Position numbers and translations under genes: made by a program
Assembly: GCA_005408345.1 (NCBI GenBank)
Contig: SEMN01000352.1
Coordinates: 470,249 to 534,248 of the forward strand
From: Macquaria australasica
Taxonomy: Eukaryota; Chordata; Actinopteri; Centrarchiformes; Percichthyidae
Direction: 5' to 3'
DNA: 64,000 nt
Notes under the pieces: generated by a model
The model's input: the letters and a program-made list of their open reading frames with translations, nothing else
Told to the model about the DNA's origin: nothing
The model's database searches: none
In this document: piece after piece, positions 12,111-25,000 of the stretch
How the letters are laid out: each line of letters starts with the position of its first letter
How positions within the stretch are numbered: the first letter of the stretch is position 1

Positions 12111-13774
12111 GGAAAGTGGGAGGGGAGATATGAAGAGAAGAAGGAGGGGGGAATAAAGAAGAGCTGAAGGACTGTACAGTATCGCTTCCTGAGGACAAAA
12201 GAACAAAGAAACAAAAGAGAATAAAAAGAGACAGGAAAGTAAGGCAAAGAGAGGAGCGTTTTTACAGAAGTCATCTTTTATTGCCACGTAAGAAAGTTGT
12301 ATATAGAACAATGGTGATATACTGTCAGATGGCAAATCAACAACAAAGGAAGAACAAAAATATCCCTGTCATCCCTCCCCAAAATAAGGTAAACAGACAA
12401 ATTCATAGCAACACTATGGTAATATATTTCTTGGACAAAACGTCTTCTATATCTCTTTTTCTAACAATATTTGAATAGTACCAAAATACAGCTTTTTCAT
12501 AACTTAATTTCACAAATTATAAAGTCAGTAAACAGTAAAAGGACAATGGGGCATCACGGTGCATATTATAAGCTACTGTGCAAACAATAGCGGGAGATGG
12601 GCTCTACCATAGAAAATATGCTTTACTAGTCACGCATAAATGCAGTGTTGGGGCCATATGTATCCATATACACATATGCATAAATACCACAAACTGGTCT
12701 GGACATCAAAAATAGAAAATTGGATCTCATATAATTTTGTATGTAATGTATGATTAACACCAAAATGAGTTAATCAATGAGTTATTCTATAAAAGGATAT
12801 ACTTGCTAATGGATAGTAGTCATATAGCAAATAGCTTATTGATTCTTCAAAGGTAATGGAAAATCCCTCAGCTCTGGACCATAGCGGAGGTCAATAACCA
12901 GAGTATTTTTCACATCCGTTGTGATTGATATCCTTCCGTTAATTCTAACAGCAAGTATATTTAATATAGGTTTATGATAAAAATCATACATGTAAAGCAC
13001 ACCATAGGAGCAATCCCTTTTTAAAACAGATGTTGAGCGTTACTGGACGACAAACACTGCATCTCCTCTGTCTCTGTGTGCATAAGTAGACAGCTCCGGA
13101 TTGGTGAAAACATTGCGCATAAAGACTGATGCTATACAAAGTCGTAAACATAGCTGACGAGAACCCCTTTGATAATATAGTGACATATTGATTTTTTGAT
13201 CATACAGATGCTGCTCTTCATAGGCTGTAATGTTTACAACGCTATCAAGTCCAGCAAACGGCAATGGTAAAGGAAAGAAAAGGAAAGAGTGGAGGAAAAA
13301 TCTGGTAAAAATGTAACTTGTGTTTGAGCCCTTTAGTGTCATTCCCGGTGTACTATACATATCCCACTTTCTGACGGTGATAATGCTGCTCTGTCTTTGC
13401 TTTAATGAAGAGAGTATGCTAAAGAGTATACTGCATTTTATCTGTAGTGATTAAGGGAAAAAAGACTTCCTTCGCTACCTCCCCACCAAGAAATGAATAT
13501 TTACAGACTACTGCATTGTCCTGATGACTCAGACTGACACCAAGAACAATCCATGCTTCACATCTTTAGCTTTAATGGGATACAGAGTGTAAAGAAATAC
13601 TCAGCCCAACAGGATCTGACAAATACATGTTCCAGTGTATATTAGCAATGGCCAGTCTGTCTGGAGGAATCAGAGGTTGATTTGGGAATCTACTGAGCCG
13701 TTACATTAATGATCAATACAAGTCTGAGAGTCTGTAACAATACTATAACAACATGATATCACTGGACAGATGAG

Positions 13775-13778
<4 letters not shown>

Positions 13779-13842
<64 letters not shown>
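13779..13842. repeat. (TG)n microsatellite, about 32 units
   Basis: A perfect TG run of about 64 bp. Confidence 0.98.
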
Positions 13843-13844
<2 letters not shown>

Positions 13845-14244
13845 CCAACAGTTGTCTCTGATTCACAGCTTTCCAAATGGAGCTGTTAGCGCTCACGTGC
13901 TATCAATAACAGCGATATCAATAATTCAAAGCTTCCTCCCTATTACGTGTTGATATTAAGTCCCCGTTCTGTCTTTGGGTGCCGCTGTGGACTGAGTCCC
14001 CGTCGCAGCACCAAAGCTCTTCCCCACATTTCTCTGGGTTTCGGTGATTAAAGACCACAGTGAGAACTCGTAAAGCCCCCCTGGCCACCGGTCCCAGTAC
14101 AGCTCCTTTCCTGTCTCACATTGAATATCCCTTGTAGATATTCCACTGTGTGGTTTTCTCCCGGTGCCTGGCTGCTCTGCTGAACAAGAGAGCTTGATTT
14201 CAGCACAACTTGTCTAATGGGGTTGCTTTTTTTGTATTAATAGG

Positions 14245-14245
<1 letters not shown>

Positions 14246-14308
<63 letters not shown>
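14246..14308. repeat. (CT)n microsatellite, about 31 units
   Basis: A perfect CT run of about 63 bp. Confidence 0.98.
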
Positions 14309-14311
<3 letters not shown>

Positions 14312-14771
14312 TAAACCAATAGAGAAGTTGGACCACAATCCCCATTTTCATATCCCATTCACACCTCCAATAACTGCCTCTCCCTCTATGTCACCTGCCT
14401 CTTCCTGTCTCTCAGTGAAGCTTGCGTGGGCTGGTGGGAGTATAAGCTTTTGTAATTCTGAGTTTAGTAATTTCTAGTACTTGTCAATGTGTATTTTGTG
14501 GGTAGGTGGGTGAATTTGGTAGGTGTTTGCCTTGCAGTCTTGTTTTGAGACATTTCATTAAAGTCAAAATCTCTCTCGCTCATCTGCCGCTCTAGCTGTT
14601 TGCTTTTCTTTGTGTCTTTATTATGACACGTTACGAGACTCTGCCACAACGCAGGCCCACCAGCTAACTCCCCAGCTCAACATTCGCTCAGCACACATTC
14701 AGACGTTTCACCTCTAAGAGCACATCAAAGAGGAGCACAGTGGTAGTTACATAGCTATGAGAGGTGAGTCA

Positions 14772-15120
14772 TGTGGAGCGGTGGCTCAGGTGATGCAGGG
14801 CTAAAAAGTTCTGTTGCAGAGACCCGGGTTCAAATTCCGGGAAGAGGACAACTGGCAGTGTTTTGCGTGTGGGAAGCGAGTCAAAGATCATTGTTGCAGC
14901 ACTAGCGACTTGTACTGGTTGGTTTGGGGCCTCTGTGCAAAGAGTGGTGGGACCTGGGGGCTCAATAACCAGGGTATTTTGGGTAAAGCTCCTCTTCTCG
15001 ATGTTGGGTGAAAAGGAATGGCTGTGTATTGGAGGACAACTGTCCACAGGAAAACAGTGGGGTTCAGCAGTGACAAGGACCACAGTGTGGACCATGCCAA
15101 TTTGGGAGAAAGGGTAGAAA
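14772..15120 (+). mobile_element. tRNA-derived SINE-like element
   Basis: An RNA polymerase III A box (tggctcaggtgatg, 14782-14795) and B box (ggttcaaattcc, 14827-14838) are spaced as in a tRNA. They are followed by a non-tRNA body of about 280 bp and an A-rich end near 15120-15150. The tRNA part does not fold into a full functional tRNA, and no gene-like 3' end is present, so a SINE is the better reading. The family was not identified. Confidence 0.6.
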
Positions 15121-15798
15121 ATGCAGAAAAATATATAGTAAAAAAAATCATGTAGCGTGACATCAACAAACGGCACATAGCTCAAGCTAGCTAGTTTGTG
15201 TTACTGTACCAAGGTAACTAAATAAAATGATGAGAGAGAGGTCTCTCGTGTCTCTATTGTGGCCCCACTTGGTGATTTATATTGAAAAGATGGGTGTAAA
15301 TTTAGTCAAAATATTGCATCAGTAAAAAACACAATATGATATTATCATTATTAACTCCAGGTCACAAGGCCAAAACATATTCAGCAGAAGCATTAACACC
15401 ACGTAACTTCAGGCTGCCTGCTCGGCTGACCTGATTCTTGCTCCTGCCTGTGTGTGCAGTGAACCGCTGCAGCCTCTAACTTGGGTCTGATTCCTATAAT
15501 TAGGCCGATTGCATCTCCATCCATTCAGACAGGAAGAAGAAAAAAAAAAGAAAGAAAAACCGTTTGAGCAGTGGCAGGCAGTGAACCTACAGGGCAATCA
15601 GGACCTGGATGGTTTGGAGCAATGAGTTCACACTGGGTGATCATCCCTAAATTTGGAACTCATTTGGCAGTGTAATGGTAGGTAGTAAGACACTAAGAGG
15701 TGAAGGTGATCACTGACACAATACTGCAGGATGTCAGTTACTACAGTGGCCCGCTGGGTGAGTGGATTTTTGATTGACTAGTAGTTTGATTGACTAAC

Positions 15799-16333
15799 GG
15801 CCTGGTCACACCAGAAAGTGGCACAGCGAAAATCATCCATGTGTCTTTGCGAAATATGTTGTTCTAGTTTGGTGTTTGGTGGCGTAATAACTCCTCGCAG
15901 GAACATGCTAGTGCTAGTCAGTAACAATAGCTCTCCGGATTGTACAAGAGTTATTGACGGGGAAAAAAAGCTTGTTAGCAAGCTTCCTAGCTTGGTCGCT
16001 AAAGGGATAATAAATACTTATTTGTGCCATCAACTCCTGTCTCAAACTGTCTTCAAACCATGCCGACAGAGGAGGTTAAATAAAAGTGAATGGCACACCA
16101 CAGTTAAATAATAGGAAGCAATGACAGCTTCCTCCATTTTGGACTCTCCGTCTTTGAGGGCTTGCTATTGGTCAACAGCGCAAATTCACATTGCAAACTT
16201 CTCCAATGTTGAACTGAACACAAAACATTTGCGTGGATTTACTTCACCTCCATGAGCAAATCCTCTGATCACGGCAATGCCATTGAAATTCCCATAGAAA
16301 TTTCACAGTTTAAAATGCTGGTGTGACCGGGCC
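15799..16333. mobile_element. non-autonomous DNA transposon with 16-bp terminal inverted repeats
   Basis: The left end is GGCCTGGTCACACCAG (15799-15814). The right end, read on the minus strand, is GGCCCGGTCACACCAG (16333-16318), with one mismatch. The 535-bp interior has no transposase. No convincing target-site duplication is visible in the flanks (taac / attt), so the superfamily is open. Confidence 0.7.
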
Positions 16334-18155
16334 ATTTCAAAATCACTTTTGCAGTGTAATACATATATTTTATAGATGATATCATAGAGTAGTGATTCAT
16401 CCTATACCCTGATCATGATTTTAGTTTATGCTGTTTTTCTACTGAAAATAAGGGTGTCTTTCTCCAAAAAATGAGTGGAAAAAGTGGGTAGTTGGCACAA
16501 ACAACGACCACAAAACAACAGACAGGAGCTACAGAAACTCAAGCAAGGTAAAGCTGATTGATTTCTCTGGAAGGAAAAGCAACCATCTGTGATCTATAAA
16601 ATTGTCTTTCAAATTACAAAAGCACTCCAAAATGAGAAGGAATAATGAGGAAAAATGTACATTTACCTCTTTTTCTTTGGAACTGGTAGTTGTTTCTTAG
16701 CCGTTGAATGTACTGAATGTCATTATTATTATGGTATATTGAGCCAGTACTGACAATAAGCACAAACACTACGTTTCATCACCAAATTGTGTTGTCAGAA
16801 TTTGGAAAAACAAGAGTCTCACAGATTATGTCTTCAATAAATGATGAACACTCACAGTTCCAGAGCTCCTACTGGCTCTGTTGCTGAACTGGCTGATGTG
16901 AGCCTGCAGACTACCTGTGTCCTTTTGTCTCTGCCGTGGCATTTTTTTGTCTGACTGACTCGTCTGATGAAAAATGTCAGACATGACTGCTTCCTGAACC
17001 CACTCATCTGTGGCCCTGACCCTATCAACCGTGACCCAGCCAGCGCAACCAATTCCCCGCTTTCTATCAGGTTTATTTTGGCTGTTACAGTGTGGGATGA
17101 GATTTTTTTTTTTTTTTAATTTTTTGTTTGTTTACCAACTGTTTCCACTGCCCTGCCTGCTTACCAATTATTCCAGTGGCTGCTTTTGCAGAGCTGAATG
17201 GGCTTTAAGGATTGAGCAGTACGAGGTGGCAAGGAGGGTTCATATTTCCACATTTCCTCCTTGCTGGATTAAGTCAATTTGGTCCGATAATGCACATCCT
17301 GAGCAAACATTGACCTGCTTCTCAGCTCTGTCACAAACAAAACCACCACCTGTCTAGAAAAGGAGGAAATAAATATAAGGAGGAGGGAAAAAAACAACAG
17401 AATTTGCAAAGGATTCTCACGGGACGCAAACAGGTTTATGGGATTGTGAACTCCGTTTATATATGATTCACTTTGTTTGGTTTGTTTGTTTGAGTTTCGA
17501 CTTCTTCAGAGACAATAATCATATGCCAAAGTTGGATTCACACGCACACACATACACACTCACACACACACACTCACACGCACAGACATACAAAAAGTTA
17601 TAAAGAGTGAAATGTGCGCAGTGTTCAAGAGGACACACAACGGTACAAAATTGCAGACTGAATTACATTTTTTGGCACACAGAATCAATCACTTACATTT
17701 CCTGCTAGAACAATGCACAGGGGGAAACCAATCACGCCTTTCAAGGTGGGGGTGAATTATTATTATTCACTGTCTCATCATGACTGTACTCCACTATCAC
17801 AGAAAAGATTCATCACACAGCCCCGTTTTTGTTTCTCGCAGATCTCTCCGCTCTGAAGGTCTTTCATTCAGACATGGAGGGAGCAAAGAAGAAGGAAAAA
17901 AAGGGTGAAAAGAAGTGAAGAAGAAGATGAAAAAGAAAGGGATTAAGAGAGAAAGGTTATGTATATTTTTTATATATAAAAAGCATAATATCAGTTATCG
18001 CTACAAAGGGCCATGGTCTGGAGTTTCACAGTCTTTCATGTACAACAGGCGCAGTAACAGTACTGACTCTTTGTCTCCCTGCTGTGATGACGCCTGCCGC
18101 TCGGCACTGTGGGAGCAGAAGGAAAGCAGAGTCCATCCTGTAATGTATTCTGTGC

Positions 18156-18156
<1 letters not shown>

Positions 18157-18200
<44 letters not shown>
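18157..18200. repeat. compound (GT)n(GA)n microsatellite
   Basis: A GT run to about 18188, followed directly by a GA run to 18200. Confidence 0.95.
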
Positions 18201-18914
18201 TGTGCATGTGTTAGGTGTGGGTGTATAGGTGACACATTTTAACTCTCTGATGAGTTCTTAAATCCTCTTCCATGCCTTCAATTTGGTCTCACGTTTCCAG
18301 TCATGTAACCCTCAATGCAGCGGGGGTTCCGCAGCATGAGGCAAAAAATATCCCCTCCCGTAGACCCCCTTATCTTAGTTGTTTACATCTGGCTTTTGAT
18401 TTAGAAGCTGTAGTATTAGGGCCCCCCACTTTGCACCTCAGATCTACATGCAGTCTGGATACACAGTGTACCCAAACTGAGTGTAGCTCTGCTGGAGCTT
18501 CCAATAAAATGTGTCACACTGAAATCCACTGTCTTTTTCTCTACACAGATTGTCATGTGCACCTCTTCCTATTATATTTACATGCTTTAAAATTGACAAT
18601 TAACACCTTTTTTTTTTGCTTGTTCTCTATCCAACAATGTCCTCACAATCTGTCTGTGTTAGTGTGATACTGCCCATCGCCTTTTTTGCTTGTGCTTCGG
18701 TTGGATTTGCACACACATTTCCAAGACATAACTGCATTCACACTTACACCAAATGCTTCTCTGACCACCTCCTGAGATGGTTTAAGCAATCCAGTTATAA
18801 TCTGTCCTCACTGTGTCTTGGGTGCATTCTCATTTTTATTTTAATTTGGCTAGATATTGTCTGATTACGATCTGATCACTTAAAAATACATCTTAATCCC
18901 AAGTGTAAGGAGGG

Positions 18915-18950
18915 TCTTAGATAGATAGATATATAGATAGATAGATGTAC
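18915..18950 (-). repeat. (GATA)n tract, probable LINE/SINE 3' tail
   Basis: gatagatagatatatagatagatagatg followed by tactttatgtcttgg recalls the reverse complement of common fish retroposon tails (...aataaagta then a short tandem repeat). The body of an element is not recognisable. Confidence 0.4.
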
Positions 18951-19589
18951 TTTATGTCTTGGAGGTGGAAGCAGCACTTTAGATAACAAGGTCAAAATGA
19001 TAACTGTGGCTGCAGCTACTAATAAGTCTCACATCATTACAAAACAAGCAAATAGGCTCAGAGAAGCCCTTAGAAGATTTGGCCTATTTGTCAGACTTAA
19101 GGATTTATTTTTATGTTCGAGTCATGCAACCCAGATTTTTTTCTGCTGGTTATGATGTGTGTGTTTTTTTTTTTTTCCAACTAGAGCTGGAGTACAGTGA
19201 GTGATCTAATCAAGCCTAGTTTCTTGTCGCAGTGCCTTCCATTACCAGCAAAAAAGTGTGGTATTTTTATTCCTGTTACACCCACTTTTCACTGAAGTTT
19301 CTTGCTCTTGTCTAAAACTAGAGAAGTATAACATCCTATGCGAAATCTGTGCAGAAATAAAACACTGAGAAGCCAAAGCTTACATCTGCTTAATGAAATA
19401 GGCATATAGTTGCCGAGTTGACCCATACTTTATGTGTGCTGTCTGTTTGCCTTAAACTAATACATACATAAAACATGTTTTCATTTAATAAATCATTGTG
19501 ACCACTTCCAAGGCCATTCCTGACCACAGCTATATTAAAACAGCTTTATTTTATGCCTTTTTTAAATTCTTTTAAAGTTTGACATTTTG

Positions 19590-19930
19590 TTGCCTGACAA
19601 CCTTATGGTAACAATAAGACTCCAGGAAGTTACTGTGCCTGGCAAAGAAATAGTGTGCCACATAACCCCCACTAAAAAACCAAAGTGTCCTTTTTACACT
19701 TTGGTTTTTGATCGGATTAAACAAACTAGATATAACATGTTAATTAGTGAGCTTTAGAGGTGCTTGTTGGCAGATTTTGTTATCGTTGTGCTAAGCTAAG
19801 CTAACGACGGCTGGCTGTAGCTTCATATTTAACGTGCAGACATAAAGGTGGTATCAATCCTCTCTTCTAACTCTTGGCAGGAAAGCAAATGCATGTATTT
19901 CCCAAACTGTACTCATTGAATGGACTTCGC
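19590..19930 (+). repeat. fold-back repeat family, partial copy
   Basis: Shares aacatgttaattagtgagctttagag, gctaagctaagct, tgtagcttcatattta and ggtatcaat...tct.atctaactct with 55780-56400, in the same order. Only the right half is present. I recognise this as a very common teleost repeat from memory. Confidence 0.7.
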
Positions 19931-21169
19931 TGCAATTTCTAAAAGTTAAATTTTTTTGGTTTAATTCCAAAGTTTTAGAGTACTGTGATGGCCTAAATTT
20001 ACTGACAAGAATTTAATTTTGGGGAAACACTGAACTGAAGTTTTGAAATGCAAACTGTCAAATTTAAAGATAACAAATATGCACAAATTAAACAAAACTA
20101 TCAGCCATCTGTAACTTAATTCTAAAATTATTGGTATCACTCTTTAAAAACCCATATTGGCCAAACTCTGGTGTGCGATATTTCTACAGTATATGTTTAT
20201 GTGTGTGTGTGTGACATTGTGTGTATGAAAACATGTGTCTGCATGTGCATGAATGTGTGGATTTGTGTATGTGTGTATGAGAATCTTGCTCCGAGGAGTC
20301 TTTGCTAGCTGCAGCAACATCCAGATGCTGCCTCCCTGACTCCTTATCCCTCCTCCGGGCCAGCTGTCACCACACAGACGAGATCAGACCAGAACAATGC
20401 CACTGTGACAGCCTCCATTCTCTGCGCTGGAGTCTTGTGGAAAAGGGCGACCTTCAGCTGCAGAGCTTATGAAGGCGCTTCTGAATAGCCACAGTACAAA
20501 GCCCTGCATGTCTGCAGTCCAAAGCCCAGCGCCCTCATCATGTGTGTCTGTTTCAAAACCCTCAGGAGATTTGGGGGGGAATCATAAGGGAATGTTATTT
20601 CTTCCAAACCAGTCGGCGCTTTGTTGAGCAGAACTCTTGTTGCGAGGTTTGTGGGTAAACTTGCTGTATTTCTTTTTTCCTTTTTTCACGATGCTTCGGT
20701 GCTTTACACTTGATCCCTTATATTGCTTTTCAGGTTTGGTTCGTAAAGCCAATCCATTATATTATCAGCAGTTTTCCACTTCATCCTCTGTGTGTAGTTG
20801 CACTGTAATGCTCAGATATCATTACCGAGTAGATATTAGCTGTTAGACAACACTCTAATATCACCACAAGAGTACAGACATCCCTGCTCTGTAGGCTTTT
20901 TGAAGTTATGGTTGCAGATGCCACCACCCTTATGACATCAAAGGTCTGTTCAGTGATTTGATTGGTGAACTCTGTTTATGAAACGAGGACCACTCAGACA
21001 CAGTGTCACTGTCCCACCACATTCACCAGTATACCAATGAGCCACACAAACACACACATAGATCTGCACCTTTGACCACCCCAGGAGTTGATGTCTCAAC
21101 TCAGAGATTACTTGTACCACCACTCCACATGCATCCTTTCCCCCTCTTTTTTTTCGCTTTCCTCCACTC

Positions 21170-22047
21170 TCACACAGTCACCTCTGTCTTGCTGTTGGTC
21201 ACAAAGTAGGGCTGTGTGGGGAGGAAGTGTTGGCTGTGGCTGTGGTTTCTGGTGCTGTGGAGCTGGTTGGGCTCCAGCACGGTACACTGAGGCCTCTTGT
21301 GCCCGTAGGTCTTCCTCCGGCCCACCGTCTCAGTCCCATCCCAGCCCTTCAGTCCCAGCCCCATCGTATGCCCAGCTGCAATTGTGTTGGAACTGTACGC
21401 CAATGGGCGGCCCATTGTAGCCGAGCTGGAGCCAATGGCGGTCTCTGCGGCCCTGGAGATGCCCAGGGACATGCCACCTGGCATGGTCCCCGCCATGTGT
21501 GCCAGGGAGGTAGCCCCGAGTCCTGGCGGCTTGCTACTGTGGCTGTGAGCATGAGTGTGAGAGCTGTGAGAGCTGTGAGAGCTGTGAGCAATGTGACCAT
21601 GGCTGCCTTTGGATTTCTGGCCATTCAGCTTGTGTCCCCCTCCTCCGCCGCCACCGGCTATGTGCCGTTCTGTCGGAAGGGTTGAGACGGAAGAGATGCT
21701 GGGCATCTCAGTGACATAGGTGGCCACTGGCTCAGGAGTCAGTGGACCCAGGGAGGTCATAGGGGTGATGGAGGACATCGGAGTGAGGGAGGTCATGGGT
21801 GTCATAGAGGTCATGGGCATCATAGACGTCATTGGGGTCATGGAGGTCATCTGGGTGATGCTGGGGTTCATGTGATTGGAGGACATTGGGTTAGAAGCCA
21901 TGGGGTTGGTAGTCATCGGAGGAGTCATCGACGACATGTTGCCCATGGAAGGTCTGGAGTTGCCCATGGGCTGGAGAGGAAGCCCACCCTTCGTTGGCAG
22001 CTCCACCATCAGCCGACGCTTGTAGATTTCCCCGTTGTACTTGGCAG
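21170..22047 (-). CDS. shisa9: shisa9 coding exon 4: long cytoplasmic tail and PDZ ligand
   Basis: Completes A276 and encodes residues 277-567, then TGA at 21172-21170. The acceptor is cttctgtcag ending at 22048. The exon opens with AKYNGEIYKRRLMVELPTKGGLPLQP, which aligns with the family's DFYSKRRHLAELAAKGNLPLHP region. Residues about 310-376 are Met/Thr/Ser/Pro repeats. Residues 407-413 are seven glycines, and about 426-447 are Ser/His-rich. Conserved islands return at PLAYSSNT (490-497), KGWDG (509-513) and QPYFVTNSKTEVTV at the end. The final EVTV is the PDZ-binding ligand by which CKAMP44 contacts postsynaptic scaffold proteins. Conserved motifs flank the low-complexity insertions, so the frame is intact throughout. 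Confidence 0.96.
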
Positions 22048-25000
22048 CTGACAGAAGAGGGAGAGAGAGAAACAAAGCTAATGAAAATGTTAAGCTGAGA
22101 TTAAAGAGCTGCTAAAGAGCACAGCTGAAATCTTGGGTTAAATGTTGAAATCTAAATTAATTTGCTTCCTGTTTGCTCTTTTAAAACTGTCATTTGTGGA
22201 GAAAAACCCAATATCCTCAGCTCGTCCGTTTGGCTACTGTGGAACAGAAAGAAAAAAAACTGTGATATAGAGTGACTCATAAAATAAGACTTTAAGCAGT
22301 TTGCTGATCAGCTGCAAACTAAGACATGCACATGTCTTGGTTTGCACAGGGACAGAAGTTTGGATAGAAAACATCCCATTCCTTTTTCACTCCCACAATC
22401 TGAAAAGGTCGTACAACAAACCCCATGTACTTTAACTTTGTTAGTCAGCCTACCCTCATCTACTGTAACTGACCAAACAGGGTGTTAGGGCTACTGTAAA
22501 CGCCTGCATGTAGAGGCCTGTCGTGCCACCGGAGGAGTTAAATCAAAAGGAAAGCCCAGAATGTCTCCTCCACCTCGCCTCTTCCTCCCTTATGAAGCCA
22601 AGAAAACATCTAATTTCTGTGTGGTGGGAAGGTGTTCACTATGATACAAATAGGAAGAATATCTGGCAGAAAGATGTGAGCCCATTACAACATGCATAGC
22701 GCATTTCCAGCATTCGACATGGCAGCATGTCCCTTACACATGTAACTGTCTGTGGCTCCAAACATTGAGCAACAGGGTGTCATTTCCCTTTCCACATATA
22801 ATAAGGCGAAGATTTCAAAAAGACCTTGTGAACTGCTTAAATTAAGAATAGTTCTAAACCAGAGCCTTAATGTTTTTGATTCAAAGATATAGATCTGGTT
22901 TTGTGAATGTGAAACAGGGTTTGTGCGGTGATTGATTCCACTTGCCATACATCCAGTAGAATAGGTTTATTGGGTCACAGGTGCCCTCTCTCAGTAGGTA
23001 AATGATGTAGATGTAGCGGTGCAACTTTGCCAGTTAAAATTCATTTCAAAATGCACCCTGTATGAACATGTTAGCTTTGTGACTTATTGGAACGCTACCA
23101 CAAAGTGTAACAAGTAGATATAATGTATTTACAGTGCTAAATTGATCATATAACATGAAGCAGTGCATTCCGTAAACAAGCTAGCAAGCCACTGTCTAGC
23201 TAAAATAACTTCTTGATTATTTGTAGTGTGCTTGGTCTGAGCGTGGCGAGCCAAATGTATGACTGACCAGAACCATGGATGTATAAAGAGAACTGGATAC
23301 AGCATCAGAGGTGGGGCCCTGTTCATTCCTATGAAAGCTGCTCAGTGGCGCATGAAGCCAAAAAAGTTCGACTTTCCGGTTATAAAATTACCCGGATGCT
23401 CTGCATAGCTTCAGCATTCTTGGCCCATAGAGCAAGCGCACTAGCGTTTCCTTTAGCCCCGCCTCCAAACCGCTCTGGATCAGGCTCACTCACATGAATG
23501 GCAGTCACTCTATAACTCTGGATTCAGCTATTTATGCATTTTACAACTTTTAGGACATAATGATTTAAATAAGGGCTATTTAAGTGTTCATACTGGTTAG
23601 TTGTTGTACCTCAAAAAAAAATAACCGCTGATTTACAGACGTCTCTTTACCAATGTAAGTCTATGGGAAAAAGTCTCTTGGGGCCAGTGAGCATCACATG
23701 ACGGACCCGGAAGTTGTAATTACACGGTTTGGTCGCTATCTCAAATTGGCTTCAAAGCTTGGCGCTCTTCCTGGGGGCTTGACCAGAACATATATTCTGT
23801 TCCTAAATGGCAGCACAGAAATTAACACAAGCCTCCTCTCCATCATTCCTCCACCCAACCCCACACAACGCAGAGTCAAGGGGTTGCTTACATACACAGA
23901 AGAGTATGAGGAAATACGTACTTTACATATATACAGTATAAACATACATGCGTGCACATACAAAGTCAAACCTACGTGTATCTATCTACTTACACGCAGA
24001 CTGAATCAACACACAGAAGCGTCAGCCTCACTGTGCTCTATGTGTTGATGTAAGCTTCTTCCCATATCTTCTCTATACCTGTGTGTGTGTGTGTGTGTGT
24101 GTTTCTTTAGCCTTGGAGCTCTCAGGTTTAATGCCTCACATTTATTCCTCTCTCTGCCAGTCACTGTCACCATGCTACAGTCTCTCTTATCACCGTGAAA
24201 TGCGACCTTTTGTTCCCATCGAATTCACGTTCACAGGCGAGTTATTACTCTTTAGCCCTTGTTGCCTCCACGCCCTTGAAGATAAAGTTAACACACTCAG
24301 CGAGTTTGCTTTGCCGCTGTAACTATAAATCTAGTTTATCGCTCAGTGGACGGGGAGAGAAACGAGCAAGCAGCCCTGTCAAGGGATAGCAGAGGGGCTT
24401 GTGAAGGAGGAGGGGGGCAGAGGGAGAGCGGCGTCTCACCCGTCGAGTCGCAGCTAGACCGCCCCTGGGGATCAAACTTGCTCAGGCGACAGGTGAATCA
24501 ATCCGGCGGCAGTCAGCTAGATGGTGCACACATCCAGCGGCGTACGTGAGTGGAAAAGGAAAACACCGCTGTTACGCAGTGTGGGCTCTGCATGCCTCTG
24601 CCTGAGAAAGGCCAGCATCCCACAGAGACTAACTCACATTATGCATCGGGAAAAAATCAAACACTGCTTCTCTGAAGTCCCTCAGTGCCAATAACACCAG
24701 TATGTCAATCTGCTTTTATTAGCCAATCAGGTTGTCTACTACCAAGGTGATGGAGGGTTTATATAAGTTTTTAAAACCTGCAATAAATTTCCTGTAAAAT
24801 TTGACAATATGTTTTTGCAAATTGAAAGTCCTAATCTATTATTGAGATGTTTTAGCATTTACTTTAAGTGGGTGGATCTCCCTGTCACAGTGCTGCCACC
24901 CTACCCAAAAACATCCTTTAGTCTGGGTTTCAGTGGAGAGTTTTTATTGTCCTATGATGAAGTAAATGCTGTCTGTGAAGCTTTTTCACTCTCAAAAGTA

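Larger units (their letters stand above)
1..21169. other. non-coding flank downstream of shisa9
   Basis: No exon of a recognisable protein was found on either strand. Open frames here are short, lack conserved motifs and often run through microsatellites or transposon remnants. Part of the right end (at least to about 20.0 kb, perhaps 19.5 kb) is probably shisa9 3' untranslated region. The left edge has promoter-like features (paired X-boxes and a short CpG-rich patch at about 110-185) that may belong to a neighbouring gene outside the window. Stretches without named features (about 500-2600, 2700-4450, 6900-8070, 8520-9890, 12300-13770, 16340-18150, 20100-21100) show nothing I can name. Confidence 0.6.

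Noticed and set aside
14772..14845. Possible tRNA gene
   Set aside because: A and B boxes are present but the rest does not form tRNA arms and a long non-tRNA body follows, so it is called a SINE.
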